Below, piece by piece: positions 51,525 through 62,968 of a DNA stretch of 64,000 nt. The stretch lies in the NCBI GenBank assembly GCA_030655315.1, contig JAURVT010000016.1, positions 1 through 64,000 on the forward strand, in the 5' to 3' direction. The notes below the pieces were generated by a model that had not been told where the DNA came from, searched no databases, and saw only the letters and a program-made list of their open reading frames with translations. This DNA comes from Nocardioidaceae bacterium. Its GTDB lineage: Bacteria > Actinomycetota > Actinomycetes > Propionibacteriales > Nocardioidaceae. Within the stretch, counting starts at the first letter, position 1. Each line of letters starts with the position of its first letter. Position numbers and translations under genes: made by a program.

Positions 51525-53213
51525 TCATCGGCTGGCCCGCGCGGTGACGGTGATGTCGTGGGTGACTGTGATGGCCGGCGTGACGCCGGGCTCGGGCGTC
51601 CGGGCACCCTCCCACCGCAGGTCGAGGTCGCGGCCGCGCACGCGGACGCTGGCGAGCTGGTTCTCGAACCACGGCCCGGCCGACGTCGACCAGTCGAACG
51701 GCGGGTCGGGCACCTTCGCGCTGCGGGCCAGCGCGCGTCCGAGGCGGGAGCCCAGCGGCCGGTTCGCGAACGTCTGCGCGGCCCGCATGGCGCGCGGCAG
51801 CGGGTTGCGGATCGGGGAGCAGACGGCCTGCAGCAGACGCGTCCCGCCGGTGCCCACGTGCCCGTCGACCTCGGCGAGGTAGGAGTGGTGGACGTCGCCC
51901 GACAGGAAGCAGATCGTCGCGGGCGCCGCGCCGCGCTCGCCCGACGCGACCTGGCGGGCGTGCTCGGCCACCACCCGGAACGAGTGCTGGAAGGCGGCCC
52001 AGTGCTCGAGGTCGATGGTCTGACGGACCTTCTCGCCCAGCCGCACCACCCGTCGGCCCCACGCACCCTCGGCGATGGCCTCGTTCCACGCCTCGAACTC
52101 GTGCACGGCCGTCGACATCAGGTACGGCAGCGACGTCCCGACGAAGACGTGGTCGACGTCGCCGGTGGCCTGGTCGAGCAGCCACCGCGCCTCGCCGTCG
52201 TCGAGGATGCGCCGGGCCCCGGGCGTCAGGTCGCGGGCCGCGCGCGTGTCGGCCACGATCAGGCGGCTGCCGGCGATGTCGCGGACGTAGCTCCACTGGT
52301 AGGTCTCGGGGTGCTGGTCGACGCGGTCGGCGAACGCGTCGAGCACGTCGGTGAGGTCGTCGTCGCCGCGCGCCCAGGTCTCCTCCAGGACCAGCCAGAT
52401 CTCGTCCTTCGCGCGCTCGGCGGGCGCGAGGTTGCCCACGTGCTGGTAGACCCAGTACGACGCGAGCGCCGCGACGATGCGTCCGTGCCACCACTGCGTG
52501 GCCTCCATCGTGGCGCGCCAGGAGGCCGACGTGTTCCAGTCGTCGCGGACGTCGTGGTCGTCGAAGATCATCAGCGTCGACAGGGTCGACAGCAGCCACC
52601 GGTTGGCCGGGTCGCTCCAGGCCAGCAGGTACAGGTGGGCGTACTCCTCGAAGTCCTTGAGCTCGGTGCCCGGCGGCTGCTCGATGTCGCGGCGCGACGC
52701 GATGAACTCCTGCATCGCCTCGGACGTCTCGTCGGCGTAGACCTGGTCGCCGAGGAACAGCGCGAAGTCGGGCGCGGCCGAGTCGTCGTCGTCCTGGGCC
52801 ATCCGCAGCGCGTAGGCGCGCAGGACGTCGACGCCGTGGGTGCGGTGGTGCTCGTCGTCGTGGGGCACGCTCGTGCGGCACGAGCCGTACAGGAAGTGCA
52901 GCGGGCGGTCGTGGTCGAGGGTGCGGATGCGCGGCGCCGGCAGGGGGCGGCCCTCCGCGACGTGGTCTGCGGGCGGCCAGACCGTGGCGCCGTCGACCTC
53001 GAGCTCGTAGGGCTGCGACGAGCCGGGCGCCAGCCCGTCGACGTCGACGACCGCGTAGTGGTGGCCGTGCACCTGGAAGGTCCGTGCCTCGAACCGGCGC
53101 CCGTCGGTGAGGACGGCCACGGTGCCGGCTCTCGCCACCTGCGCCCAGAGCACCGCGGTCGTCTGGTCGGTGTGGCGCAGGAGCGGTCCGAGGACCAGCA
53201 CGTCGTCAGGCAT
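51525..53213 (-). CDS. PhoD-like alkaline phosphatase/phosphodiesterase (metallophosphatase)
   Basis: The 562-residue protein has an N-terminal beta-sandwich part, then FLYGSCRTS, LFLGDQVYAD, IFDDHDVRDDW and FLSGDVHHSYL, the metal-binding motifs of the PhoD group of metallophosphatases. There is no signal or Tat peptide at the chosen ATG, so it may be cytosolic, unlike classical PhoD. Its substrate (phosphodiester, phosphonate or other) is not clear. It is convergent with the hydrolase gene and divergent from an SDR gene. Confidence 0.85.
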   Translation of the reverse strand: MPDDVLVLGPLLRHTDQTTAVLWAQVARAGTVAVLTDGRRFEARTFQVHGHHYAVVDVDGLAPGSSQPYELEVDGATVWPPADHVAEGRPLPAPRIRTLDHDRPLHFLYGSCRTSVPHDDEHHRTHGVDVLRAYALRMAQDDDDSAAPDFALFLGDQVYADETSEAMQEFIASRRDIEQPPGTELKDFEEYAHLYLLAWSDPANRWLLSTLSTLMIFDDHDVRDDWNTSASWRATMEATQWWHGRIVAALASYWVYQHVGNLAPAERAKDEIWLVLEETWARGDDDLTDVLDAFADRVDQHPETYQWSYVRDIAGSRLIVADTRAARDLTPGARRILDDGEARWLLDQATGDVDHVFVGTSLPYLMSTAVHEFEAWNEAIAEGAWGRRVVRLGEKVRQTIDLEHWAAFQHSFRVVAEHARQVASGERGAAPATICFLSGDVHHSYLAEVDGHVGTGGTRLLQAVCSPIRNPLPRAMRAAQTFANRPLGSRLGRALARSAKVPDPPFDWSTSAGPWFENQLASVRVRGRDLDLRWEGARTPEPGVTPAITVTHDITVTARASR

Positions 53214-53395
53214 GGGACGTGTCTACACCTCCGGTCCGCCGCCCGCAGGACTCCCCCGCGCGGTCGTGGGTCCCGTCACCGCGGGTGCCCGGCAGCCGGC
53301 GCGCTCCGCCGGACGAGACGCCCGGTGCGCTGCCCCTAGGGTGGACGGACCCCGGGCGGGACGACCCGGAGCCGATCGCAGGAGGACCCTTTCCG

Positions 53396-54157
53396 ATGCT
53401 GACGACGCAGACCGCTGCCCTGGTGACCGGAGGTGCGTCGGGCCTCGGGGCCGCGACCGCACAGGCCCTGGTGGCCACCGGCGCCCGGGTGTTCGCCCTC
53501 GACCTCGCGTCGGCGATCAACGACGGCTCACCGATCGACGGCGTGTCCTACCTCGCCGCCGACGTCACCGACGAGGACCAGGTGCGCGCCGCCGTGGCGC
53601 AGGTCGTCGGCTCCGGGCTGCCGCTGCGCACGGTCGTGAACTGCGCGGGCATCGGGCCGTCGCAGCGGATCCTCGGTCGCCGGGGCCCGCACGACCTGGC
53701 GCAGTTCGCCCAGGTCGTCAGCATCAACCTGGTCGGCACCTTCACGGTGATGACGCTCGCCGCCGAGGCGATGGCCGCGACCGATCCGGTCGACGACCAG
53801 GGCCAGCGCGGCGTGATCGTCAACACGGCCTCCATCGCCGCCTTCGACGGTCAGGTCGGCCAGGCCGCCTACGCCGCGTCGAAGGGCGGCGTCGTCGGCC
53901 TCACGCTGCCCGCCGCGCGCGACCTCGCCTCGCACGGCATCCGCGTCTGCACGATCGCGCCGGGCGTCGTCGACACCCCGATGATGGGCTCGATGCCGGA
54001 CGACGTCCGCGAGTCCCTCGCCGCGAGCGTGCCCTTCCCCCACCGCCTCGCCCTCCCCCAGGAGTACGCCCGCCTGGTGACGATGGTGGTCGAGCACGAC
54101 TACCTCAACGGCGAGACCATCCGCATGGACGGCGCCCTGCGGATGGGGCCCCGATGA
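53396..54157 (+). CDS. SDR family oxidoreductase, 3-hydroxyacyl-CoA dehydrogenase type 2-like
   Basis: The 253-residue SDR has VTGGASGLGAATA, NCAGIG, active-site Ser in TASIAAFDGQVGQ and the Tyr-x-x-x-Lys in YAASKGG, and ends in the C-terminal RMDGALRMGPR form. It resembles the HSD17B10-like 3-hydroxyacyl-CoA dehydrogenase type 2 subgroup that acts on branched acyl-CoA and steroids. GGAGGACCCTTTCCG precedes ATG 53396. It is divergent from the PhoD-like gene and convergent with an NAD(P)-binding gene across a long hairpin. Confidence 0.85.
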   Translation: MLTTQTAALVTGGASGLGAATAQALVATGARVFALDLASAINDGSPIDGVSYLAADVTDEDQVRAAVAQVVGSGLPLRTVVNCAGIGPSQRILGRRGPHDLAQFAQVVSINLVGTFTVMTLAAEAMAATDPVDDQGQRGVIVNTASIAAFDGQVGQAAYAASKGGVVGLTLPAARDLASHGIRVCTIAPGVVDTPMMGSMPDDVRESLAASVPFPHRLALPQEYARLVTMVVEHDYLNGETIRMDGALRMGPR

Positions 54158-54200
54158 CGGTTCAGGCTGCCTGGGGTCCTACCAGGACGTCTCAGCGTCG

Positions 54201-54274
54201 TCGATCCGTCAGTTCGGCGTACGCCCGTCCGTAGCGCTTCGCTCACGGACGGGCGAGCCGAACAGACGGATCGA
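54201..54274. terminator. Long imperfect hairpin between convergent genes
   Basis: Three stem blocks pair in register: TCGATCCGTC (54201) with GACGGATCGA (54265), GTTCGGC with GCCGAAC, and CGCCCGTCCGT (54222) with ACGGACGGGCG (54245), closed by AGCG-CTT-CGCT. It lies between the SDR gene and the convergent NAD(P)-binding gene. It should terminate transcription from both sides. Confidence 0.6.
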
Positions 54275-54289
54275 CTCCTGGGGTGGAGC

Positions 54290-54946
54290 TCAGGTGGCTG
54301 AGGAGATCGCGTCCGCGAGCGGCGTGCTGCCGCCCACCAGCTCCCACTGCTTGCCGACGGTCCGCGGGTCGTCGAGGGCGGCGACGATGAACGCGGCCAC
54401 GTCGGCGCGGGGCACGTCGCCGCGCTCCACCTTCTCGGCGAGGGCGACCTGGCCGGTGGCCGGGTCGTCGGTGAGGCCGCCGGGACGGACGATCGTCCAG
54501 TCCAGACCCGAGTCGCGCAGCTGGGTGTCGGCGTCGCGCTTGGCTTCGACGTAGGCCTTCCAGACGTCGCCGGCGTCGTCGGCGACGGGCTCGTCGACCG
54601 AGATCGCCGAGACCTGCACGAAGCGGCTGACGCCGGCCTGCTTGGCGCCGTCGACCGACTTCACCGAGCCCCCGAGGTCGACCGACTTCTTGCGGGCGAT
54701 GTCGCCGTCCGCGCCGCCGCCGGCGGCGAACACGACGGCGTCGGCGCCGGCGAAGGCCTGCGCGAACGTCGCGGCGTCGTCGTTCTCGATGTCGACGATG
54801 GCCGTCTCGGCGCCGAGCTGCTCGAGGTCGGCGACCTGCTCGGGCTTGCGGATCAGCGCGACGGGCGTGTGCCCGGCGCCGGCCAGCTGCCCGATCAGCA
54901 GCTGGGCGATCTTGCCGTGTCCTCCGACGATGGCGATGCGAGCCAT
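54290..54946 (-). CDS. NAD(P)-binding SDR-like protein (YwnB/NmrA type)
   Basis: The 218-residue protein starts IAIVGGHGKIAQLLI, a variant Rossmann loop typical of the small NAD(P)-binding group. It has VVFAAGGGADGDI, FVQVSAISVDEP and LDWTIVRPGGLTDDP. The group includes biliverdin reductase B-like and YwnB-type proteins; no classical catalytic dyad is seen. It runs with the flavin oxidoreductase gene, 48 bases downstream of that gene's stop. Confidence 0.85.
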   Translation of the reverse strand: MARIAIVGGHGKIAQLLIGQLAGAGHTPVALIRKPEQVADLEQLGAETAIVDIENDDAATFAQAFAGADAVVFAAGGGADGDIARKKSVDLGGSVKSVDGAKQAGVSRFVQVSAISVDEPVADDAGDVWKAYVEAKRDADTQLRDSGLDWTIVRPGGLTDDPATGQVALAEKVERGDVPRADVAAFIVAALDDPRTVGKQWELVGGSTPLADAISSAT

Positions 54947-54994
54947 GTGGTCCTCCTCAGGTCTGGTGCTGCGGGTGTGGCGCGTGCGGACCGG

Positions 54995-56074
54995 TCAGGC
55001 CGACAGCGCCGGGTAGTCGGTGTAGCCCTCGGCCCCGCCACCGTAGAAGGTGTCGGAGTTCGGCTCGTTGAGCTCGGCGCCGATGCTCCAGCGCTTGGGC
55101 AGGTCGGGGTTGGCGATGAACTCGCGCCCGACGGCCACGGCGTCGGCCTGGCCGGCGTCGAGGATGGCCTGAACGGACTCGCGACCGGTGACGTCGCCGA
55201 AGCCGGTGTTGAGGATCAGCGCGCCGTCGACGAGGCCGCGGATCTCCTTGACGATCGGCGCCTCGGCGTCGCCCGCGGACAGCACGCTCACGTAGGCGAT
55301 CCCGAGGGGACGGATGGCCTCGAACAGCGCCCGGTAGGTGGCGTCGCGGTCGGCGGCGTCGTCCTCGATGCAGCCCTGGATGTCGTGGCCGGGCGAGACG
55401 CGGATGCCGACCTTGTCAGCACCGATGGCCTCGACCACCGCACGGGTCACCTCGACGACGAGGCGCGCCCGGTTCTCGGGGCTGCCGCCGTACTGGTCGT
55501 CACGGGTGTTGGACGACGGGGCGAGGAACTGGTGGAGCAGGTAGCCGTTGGCGGCGTGGATCTCGACGCCGTCCAGGCCGGCCTCGATCGCGCTGCGCGA
55601 CGCGTGCACGAACTCCTCGACGATGCCGGGGATCTCGTCGGTCTCGAGGGCGCGCGGCGTGACGTGGGGGAAGCGGCCCTCGGCGGTGACCATCTCGCCC
55701 GGCGCGGCGATCGCGCTCGGGGCGACGGTCTCGAGGCCGTTCTTGTTGTCGGGGTGCGCGATGCGGCCGACGTGCATCAGCTGGACGACGATCCTGCCGT
55801 CGCGGGCGTGCACGGCGTCGGCGACCTTGCGCCACCCGGCGATCTGCTCGGGGGTGTGGATGCCGGGGGTGTTGAGGTAGCCCTGGCCCACGGCGCTCGG
55901 CTGCGTGCCCTCGGTGACGATGAGACCGGCCGACGCGCGCTGGGAGTAGTAGGTGACCGCGAGGTCGGTGGGGACCATGCCCTCGCCGGCGCGGTTGCGG
56001 GTCAGCGGCGCCATGACGAAGCGCTGCGGGAGGTTCCAGCTGCCGATGGTGACGTCGTCGAACAGGTCGGGCAC
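54995..56074 (-). CDS. Old-yellow-enzyme-type NADH:flavin oxidoreductase (NemA-like)
   Basis: The 359-residue protein is a FMN TIM-barrel enzyme with [53 protein letters not shown] (substrate His/Asn pair) and the C-terminal FMN phosphate segment NTGFGD. It reduces activated C=C or nitro groups with NAD(P)H, as NemA and PETN reductase do. GTG 56074 follows GAGGAGAACACC. It is divergent from the icd gene across about 200 bases, and upstream of the NAD(P)-binding gene in one likely operon. Confidence 0.9.
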   Translation of the reverse strand: MPDLFDDVTIGSWNLPQRFVMAPLTRNRAGEGMVPTDLAVTYYSQRASAGLIVTEGTQPSAVGQGYLNTPGIHTPEQIAGWRKVADAVHARDGRIVVQLMHVGRIAHPDNKNGLETVAPSAIAAPGEMVTAEGRFPHVTPRALETDEIPGIVEEFVHASRSAIEAGLDGVEIHAANGYLLHQFLAPSSNTRDDQYGGSPENRARLVVEVTRAVVEAIGADKVGIRVSPGHDIQGCIEDDAADRDATYRALFEAIRPLGIAYVSVLSAGDAEAPIVKEIRGLVDGALILNTGFGDVTGRESVQAILDAGQADAVAVGREFIANPDLPKRWSIGAELNEPNSDTFYGGGAEGYTDYPALSA

Positions 56075-56280
56075 GGTGTTCTCCTCTCGTCGGCGCACGG
56101 GCGCGCCGGGGTGGGTGTACGTGATGGTTCAACGATCTGCGGAGCCAGGCATTCCCGCACCACGAGTGACGCCCATGACGCGCGCGGGCCGGTGTCGGCG
56201 CGGGGCGATAGCGTGTCGGACGAGGCAGGCACCCTCGCCTCACGTCCTCTCCTCCAGCGACAGGCAGGCGCGAAGCAGCG

Positions 56281-58494
<2,214 letters not shown>

Positions 58495-58509
58495 CGGAGG
58501 CGGGTCCAC

Positions 58510-59442
58510 ACGAGCACCGGCCCCGACGAGACGGCGGTCGCCACCACCTGGCGGCCGCCGTTCGTCGTGGACATGCGCCGCACCCTGCGCACCCTGCGAC
58601 GCGGTCCCGGCGACCCGGCGTTCCGGGTGGAGCCCGACCGCTCGATCTGGCGCGCCACGCGGATGCCGACGGGCGTCGCGACCGTCCGGCTGGCCCAGCG
58701 CGGGCCGCAGGAGGTGGAGGCGCGGGCCTGGGGACCCGGCGCCGACGAGGCCCTCGTCCAGCTGCCCGAGCTGCTCGGCGCGGGCGACGACGTCTCGACC
58801 TTCGACCCGCGCCTGACGCTCGTCAGCCGTGCGCACCAGCGCCACCCCGGTGTCCGGGTCATGCGGACGGGGCGGGTGATGGAGTCGCTCATCCCGGCGG
58901 TGCTCGAGCAGAAGGTGGTGGGCGCCGACGCGTTCGCGTCCTGGCGCCGGCTGCTGCGGCTGTACGGCGACGACGCCCCCGGCCCCACGCCCGTCCCCAT
59001 GAAGGTGCCGCCCACCGGTGAGACCTGGCGGCTGGTGCCGTCGTGGGAGTGGCACCGCGCGGGCGTCGACCCGCAGCGCGCGCGCACGGCCGTCACCTGC
59101 GCGAGCCTCGAGCGCCAGCTGCAGGGTGCCGCCGACCTCGACCCGGCGGCGGCCGAGGCGCGCCTGCGCGCCGTGCCTGGCGTCGGCGTCTGGACCGCCG
59201 CCGAGGTGCGTCAGCGCGCGCTCGGCGACGCCGACGCGATCTCGATCGGCGACTACCACCTCGCCGCCGCCATCGGCTGGACCCTCCTCGGGCGCAAGAT
59301 CGACGACGCCGAGATGGTCGAGGTGATGGAGCCCTGGCGTCCCCACCGCGGACGCGTCGTGCTGCTCCTGTCGGCCGACGGCGTCCTCGCCAAGCCCCGC
59401 CGCGGCCCCAAGATGGCCCGCGACAACCACTCCTGGCACTGA
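58510..59442 (+). CDS. HhH-GPD DNA glycosylase (AlkA-like 3-methyladenine glycosylase)
   Basis: The 310-residue protein has a C-terminal HhH-GPD fold with helix-hairpin-helix LRAVPGVGVWTAAEV and the catalytic Asp in ISIGDYHLA, as in AlkA-type base-excision enzymes. The conventional start GTG 58567 drops the segment TTWRPPFVV, which looks like part of the fold. The frame is open to a stop at 58492, and an ACG at 58510 lies 9 bases after GGAGG (58496-58500), so an ACG start is likely. Fallback: 58567-59442. Confidence 0.8.
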   Translation, partial: TSTGPDETAVATTWRPPFVVDMRRTLRTLRRGPGDPAFRVEPDRSIWRATRMPTGVATVRLAQRGPQEVEARAWGPGADEALVQLPELLGAGDDVSTFDPRLTLVSRAHQRHPGVRVMRTGRVMESLIPAVLEQKVVGADAFASWRRLLRLYGDDAPGPTPVPMKVPPTGETWRLVPSWEWHRAGVDPQRARTAVTCASLERQLQGAADLDPAAAEARLRAVPGVGVWTAAEVRQRALGDADAISIGDYHLAAAIGWTLLGRKIDDAEMVEVMEPWRPHRGRVVLLLSADGVLAKPRRGPKMARDNHSWH

Positions 59443-59481
59443 CCGAGAGCGCCCTCAGGGCTCTGGAGGTATGAAGGACGC

Positions 59482-60330
59482 ATGACTTCTGCAACCGTCC
59501 AGCTCGCCGGCCGTCCCGTGCACCGGGTGGGGTTCGGCGCCATGCAGCTCCCGGGCCCGCACGTCTTCGGCCCGCCTCGCGACCGCGACGCCGCGCTGGC
59601 CGTCCTGCGCCGCGCGATCGAGCTCGGCGTCGACCACGTCGACACCGCGCAGTTCTACGGCCCCGACGTCAGCAACGAGCTGATCCACACCGCGCTGCAC
59701 CCCTACCCCGACGACCTCGTGCTCGTCAGCAAGGTCGGTGCCGTGCGCGACGCCGAGGGCGCCTGGCTCGGCGCCGACCGTCCCGAGCAGCTGCGCGAGG
59801 GCGTCGAGGACAACCTGCGCTCGCTCGGGGTGGAGCGCGTCGACGTCGTCAACCTGCGCCTGATGGACGGGAGCGACGTGCCCTTCGCCGACCAGCTCGG
59901 CGAGATGGTCGCCCTGCGCGAGGAGGGCAAGATCGGCGGTGTCGGCCTGTCGAACGTCGAGGCCCACCACCTCGTCGAGGCGCTCGGGACCACCGAGATC
60001 GCCTGCGTCCAGAACCCCTACAACCTGCGCCAGCGCGAGGGGCAGCCCGTCCTCGACCTGTGCATCGAGCGCGGCGTGCCGTACGTGCCGTTCTTCCCGC
60101 TGGGCTCGGCGTTCCCCGGCGCCGCGAAGATCCCCGACGACCCCGCCGTCGTCTCGGTCGCCCGACGCCTCGGCGCCACCCCGTCGCAGGTGGGGCTGGC
60201 CTGGGTGCTCGCGCAGTCCGACCTCGTCCTGCTCATCCCCGGCACGTCGAGCATCGCCCACCTCGAGGAGAACGTGGGCGCGGGCGACGTCGTCCTCGAC
60301 GCCGACGCCCTGGCCGAGCTCGAGGCCTGA
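59482..60330 (+). CDS. Aldo/keto reductase
   Basis: The 282-residue protein has the AKR barrel pattern: GFGAMQLPG, DHVDTAQFYG (catalytic Asp and Tyr), VSKVG (Lys), IGGVGLSNV and the C-terminal cofactor segment IPGTSSIAHLEEN. It reduces aldehydes or ketones with NADPH; the sequence is of the AKR11/YdbC-like type. GAAGGACGC precedes the ATG. It stands alone, convergent with the MOSC gene. Confidence 0.9.
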   Translation: MTSATVQLAGRPVHRVGFGAMQLPGPHVFGPPRDRDAALAVLRRAIELGVDHVDTAQFYGPDVSNELIHTALHPYPDDLVLVSKVGAVRDAEGAWLGADRPEQLREGVEDNLRSLGVERVDVVNLRLMDGSDVPFADQLGEMVALREEGKIGGVGLSNVEAHHLVEALGTTEIACVQNPYNLRQREGQPVLDLCIERGVPYVPFFPLGSAFPGAAKIPDDPAVVSVARRLGATPSQVGLAWVLAQSDLVLLIPGTSSIAHLEENVGAGDVVLDADALAELEA

Positions 60331-60331
60331 G

Positions 60332-61192
60332 TCAGCCGGCCGTCACGGTGTCGCCGACGCGGACGGTGGGCCAGGTCCCGCGGGCCGAGCCGGCCGCGAG
60401 GACGGGCACGAGGTTGACGCCGAACCAGGTGCTGCCGTCCCAGCTGCGGTGACGGGCGAGGGTGCGGATGGGCTCGCGTCCGCGCTCGAGGGTGTCGGGG
60501 TCACGGAGCGTCATCACGCAGCGCGGGCAGGGACCCGTGGCGGCGAACGTCGCCTCGCCCACCCGCACCCGTCGCCAGGTGTCCTCGGCGAACGGCACGT
60601 CGCCGTCGACCACCAGGTTGGGACGGAAGCGCCGCATCTCGACGGGGTCCTCGGCGCGGTCGGGGTCCTCGAGCCCGCGCTCGACGATCCACTCCCCCAG
60701 CTGCGCGAGCGAGGCCTCCGTCGTCAGCAGCAGCGGGCTCCCGTCGGCCAGGCTCACGTGGCTGTCGGCCGGCACGAAGTCGCCCTCGCCGACGGGCCGC
60801 AGGCGCGGGTCGTCCTGGAAGACCAGGCGCACCGACAGGCCGAGGAGCGCGGAGAACCAGCGGGCGGGGGCGTCGCCGACGTCGGCCGCGCGCAACCGGG
60901 TGCGCCACACGCTGACCCAGGTGTCCGCCGGCGTGGTCGGCGGCGCGACGAGCAGCGGCGCGGCGCCGTCGGCGGTCAGGACGAACGGGTCGAGCGGTCC
61001 GGTGTCGGGCTCCCCCACCGCGCGGACGGCCAGCAGCGCGGGGTGCTCGCGGGCCGTCACCTGCGTGCCGTCGGCCGTGACGAGCATGTAGCGCCGGTCG
61101 CCGGCCAGGCCCCAGGGCTCGACGAGCGACTCGTCGAGGTCGACCGCGGCCACCGACTTGACGGGGTACCGGTGCAGGCTGACGACGCGCAT
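60332..61192 (-). CDS. MOSC domain protein (mARC-like)
   Basis: The 286-residue protein has an N-terminal beta-barrel MOSC_N part (HRYPVKSVAAVDLDES, GLAGDRRYMLV) and a C-terminal MOSC domain with the Mo-ligand Cys in GPCPRCVMTL. Relatives bind molybdenum cofactor and act as amidoxime or N-hydroxylated-compound reductases. It ends one base from the AKR gene stop on the other strand, so the two genes are tightly convergent. Confidence 0.88.
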   Translation of the reverse strand: MRVVSLHRYPVKSVAAVDLDESLVEPWGLAGDRRYMLVTADGTQVTAREHPALLAVRAVGEPDTGPLDPFVLTADGAAPLLVAPPTTPADTWVSVWRTRLRAADVGDAPARWFSALLGLSVRLVFQDDPRLRPVGEGDFVPADSHVSLADGSPLLLTTEASLAQLGEWIVERGLEDPDRAEDPVEMRRFRPNLVVDGDVPFAEDTWRRVRVGEATFAATGPCPRCVMTLRDPDTLERGREPIRTLARHRSWDGSTWFGVNLVPVLAAGSARGTWPTVRVGDTVTAG

Positions 61193-61270
61193 GGCCGCAG
61201 CCTACGAAGCCCCCGTCGTCCCGGCACCTCGCGCGGGCGGGTCGTTCGAGCACGGAAGTACAGTGGAGGC

Positions 61271-61723
61271 GTGGACCCCGATCCCCGCTACGCCGTGATG
61301 ATGCTGCTGCGCGAGGTCACGACCGCGACCGACCGCTACGTCGAGCGCCGCGGCACCGCCCGCGGCCTGCACCGCACCCACCTCCACGCGCTCGCGCACG
61401 TCATCGACGCCGCCCGCACCGACGCCACGATGACGCCCGGCCGGCTCGCGTCCGTCCTCAACCTGAGCGCACCCGCCACGACGGCCCTGCTCGACCGGCT
61501 CGAGGCGGCCGGGCACGTCACCCGCGCCCCCAGCACCAGCGACCGCCGCAGCACCCATGTCTCGGCCACCCCGAGCGCCATCGCCATGGGCCGCGACCTC
61601 TTCGGCCCCCTGGGCACCACGATGATGGCGGTCGTCGCCCGCTACACCGACGACGAGATCGCCGTCGTCTCCCGCTTCCTCACCGACTCCGTCGCGGCCA
61701 TCGACGCCGCCACCGAGGGGTAG
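61271..61723 (+). CDS. MarR family transcriptional regulator
   Basis: The 150-residue protein has the winged helix of MarR regulators: TPGRLASVLNLSAPATTALLDRLEAAGHV and TSDRRSTHVSAT (wing). A TACAGT box at 61259-61264 lies 6 bases before the GTG, so the start is probably leaderless. Inverted 28-bp elements follow the gene, but they lie downstream between convergent genes, so its target is not fixed. It is adjacent to the pca genes but not in their orientation. Confidence 0.88.
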   Translation: MDPDPRYAVMMLLREVTTATDRYVERRGTARGLHRTHLHALAHVIDAARTDATMTPGRLASVLNLSAPATTALLDRLEAAGHVTRAPSTSDRRSTHVSATPSAIAMGRDLFGPLGTTMMAVVARYTDDEIAVVSRFLTDSVAAIDAATEG

Positions 61724-61734
61724 CCGCGGTCGGA

Positions 61735-61822
61735 CCATTTACCACGTGAACGTGGTAGATGGATCGAAGCACGGTAGATCTCCCATGTTTCGCGCCAATC
61801 ACCACGTTCACGTGGTGTTTGG
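61735..61822. repeat. Pair of inverted 28-bp palindromic elements between convergent genes
   Basis: Element 1 (61735-61762) has the form CCA, 3 bases, ACCACGTGAACGTGGT, 3 bases, TGG. Element 2 (61795-61822) is the same with ACCACGTTCACGTGGT in the middle, the exact reverse complement. Each is a palindrome, and together they can form a hairpin with a 16-bp perfect stem. They lie between the convergent marR and pcaC genes. They may be a terminator or a pair of regulator sites. Confidence 0.65.
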
Positions 61823-61832
61823 GCCCGCCCGC

Positions 61833-62207
61833 TCAGCCCTCGCCGAGCACCCGCCGGGCGACGGCGAAGGCGCTGTTGGCGCGGGGGACGCCGCAGTAGA
61901 CGGCGCTCTGGAGGAGGACCTCGGTGATCTCCTCGCGGGTGAGGCCGTTGCGCAGCGCCGCGGGGAGGTGGAGCTCGAGCTCCTCGAGGTTGCCGTTCGC
62001 GACGAGCGCGGTGATCACCGCGACGCTGCGCTCGCGTCGGCCGAGGCCCGGACGGGTCCAGACGTCGCCCCACGCGTAGCGGGTGATGAAGTCCTGGAAG
62101 TCGCGGGTGACGTCGTCGATCCGCGAGGCGGCGCGGTCGACGTGCTCGTCGCCCAGCACCTCGCGGCGCACCCCCATGCCGGCCTCGCGTCGCTCGTCGT
62201 CGTTCAT
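61833..62207 (-). CDS. pcaC: 4-carboxymuconolactone decarboxylase
   Basis: The 124-residue protein has the CMD family pattern: GMGVRREVLGDEHVDRA, ITRYAWGDVWTRPGL, NGNLEELELHLPAALRNG and VLLQSAVYCGVPRAN (the conserved Cys and His sites). It decarboxylates 4-carboxymuconolactone in the protocatechuate branch of the beta-ketoadipate pathway. Its ATG overlaps the pcaD stop (ATGA); last of the three pca genes in the window. Confidence 0.92.
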   Translation of the reverse strand: MNDDERREAGMGVRREVLGDEHVDRAASRIDDVTRDFQDFITRYAWGDVWTRPGLGRRERSVAVITALVANGNLEELELHLPAALRNGLTREEITEVLLQSAVYCGVPRANSAFAVARRVLGEG

Positions 62208-62968
62208 GCGTGCGCCTCCAGGTGCGTGCGGATCAGGTCGGTGACGACCTCGGGCTGCTCGACGCTGGCCAGGTGCGAGGCGTGCTCGACGACGTGGAAC
62301 GTCGCGCCGTCGATGCCCGCGGCCAGCACCTCGCCGGCCGACGGCGGGGTGGCGGGGTCCTCGGCGCCCGAGACCACCATGGTGGGCGTGCGCACCTGCT
62401 CGAGCCAGCCGCGGGTGTCGAACCGGGCGAGGGCGTCGCACGCCGCCGCGTAGCCCGCGGGCGACGTCGCCGCGAACGCCGCCAGCACGTCGTCGGCGTG
62501 CGCGGCCTCGTCGCCCGCGATGCCCGGCGTGAACCAGCGTCCGCGGGTGCTCTCGACGAGCCAGCCCATGCCCTCGTCGCGCACGCGAGCGGCGCGATCG
62601 GCGAACGCCGACCCGAACGTCGCCGCGGTGCACACCAGCGACAGCGAGCGCAGCCGGTCGGGGGCCTGCAGCGCGAGCTCCTGGCCGACGGCGCCGCCGA
62701 GGGAGAGCCCGACGTAGTGGAAGCGGTCGATGCCGAGCCGGTCGGCCAGCGCGAGGACGTCGCGAGCCATCTCGTCGACGCCGTAGGGCGCGGGCGGGAC
62801 CGGAGACCCGCCGTGGCCGCGGTGGTCGAACGCGACCAGCTGGTACTCGTCGGCGAGGTCGCGCAGCTGCGGGCGCCACATGTCGGCGGTGGCGCCGACG
62901 GACGAGCCGAGCAGGACGGCGGGCCGGTCGGGCTCACCGGTCGACAGGTGGTGCAGGGCGACGGTCAT
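62204..62968 (-). CDS. pcaD: 3-oxoadipate enol-lactonase
   Basis: The 254-residue alpha/beta hydrolase has HRGHGGSPVPPAPY, nucleophile elbow GLSLGGAVGQE (Ser), SGAEDPATPP (Asp) and HASHLASVEQPE (His). It hydrolyses the enol-lactone to 3-oxoadipate. It is flanked by pcaB and pcaC, with stop-start overlaps on both sides. Confidence 0.9.
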   Translation of the reverse strand: MTVALHHLSTGEPDRPAVLLGSSVGATADMWRPQLRDLADEYQLVAFDHRGHGGSPVPPAPYGVDEMARDVLALADRLGIDRFHYVGLSLGGAVGQELALQAPDRLRSLSLVCTAATFGSAFADRAARVRDEGMGWLVESTRGRWFTPGIAGDEAAHADDVLAAFAATSPAGYAAACDALARFDTRGWLEQVRTPTMVVSGAEDPATPPSAGEVLAAGIDGATFHVVEHASHLASVEQPEVVTDLIRTHLEAHA

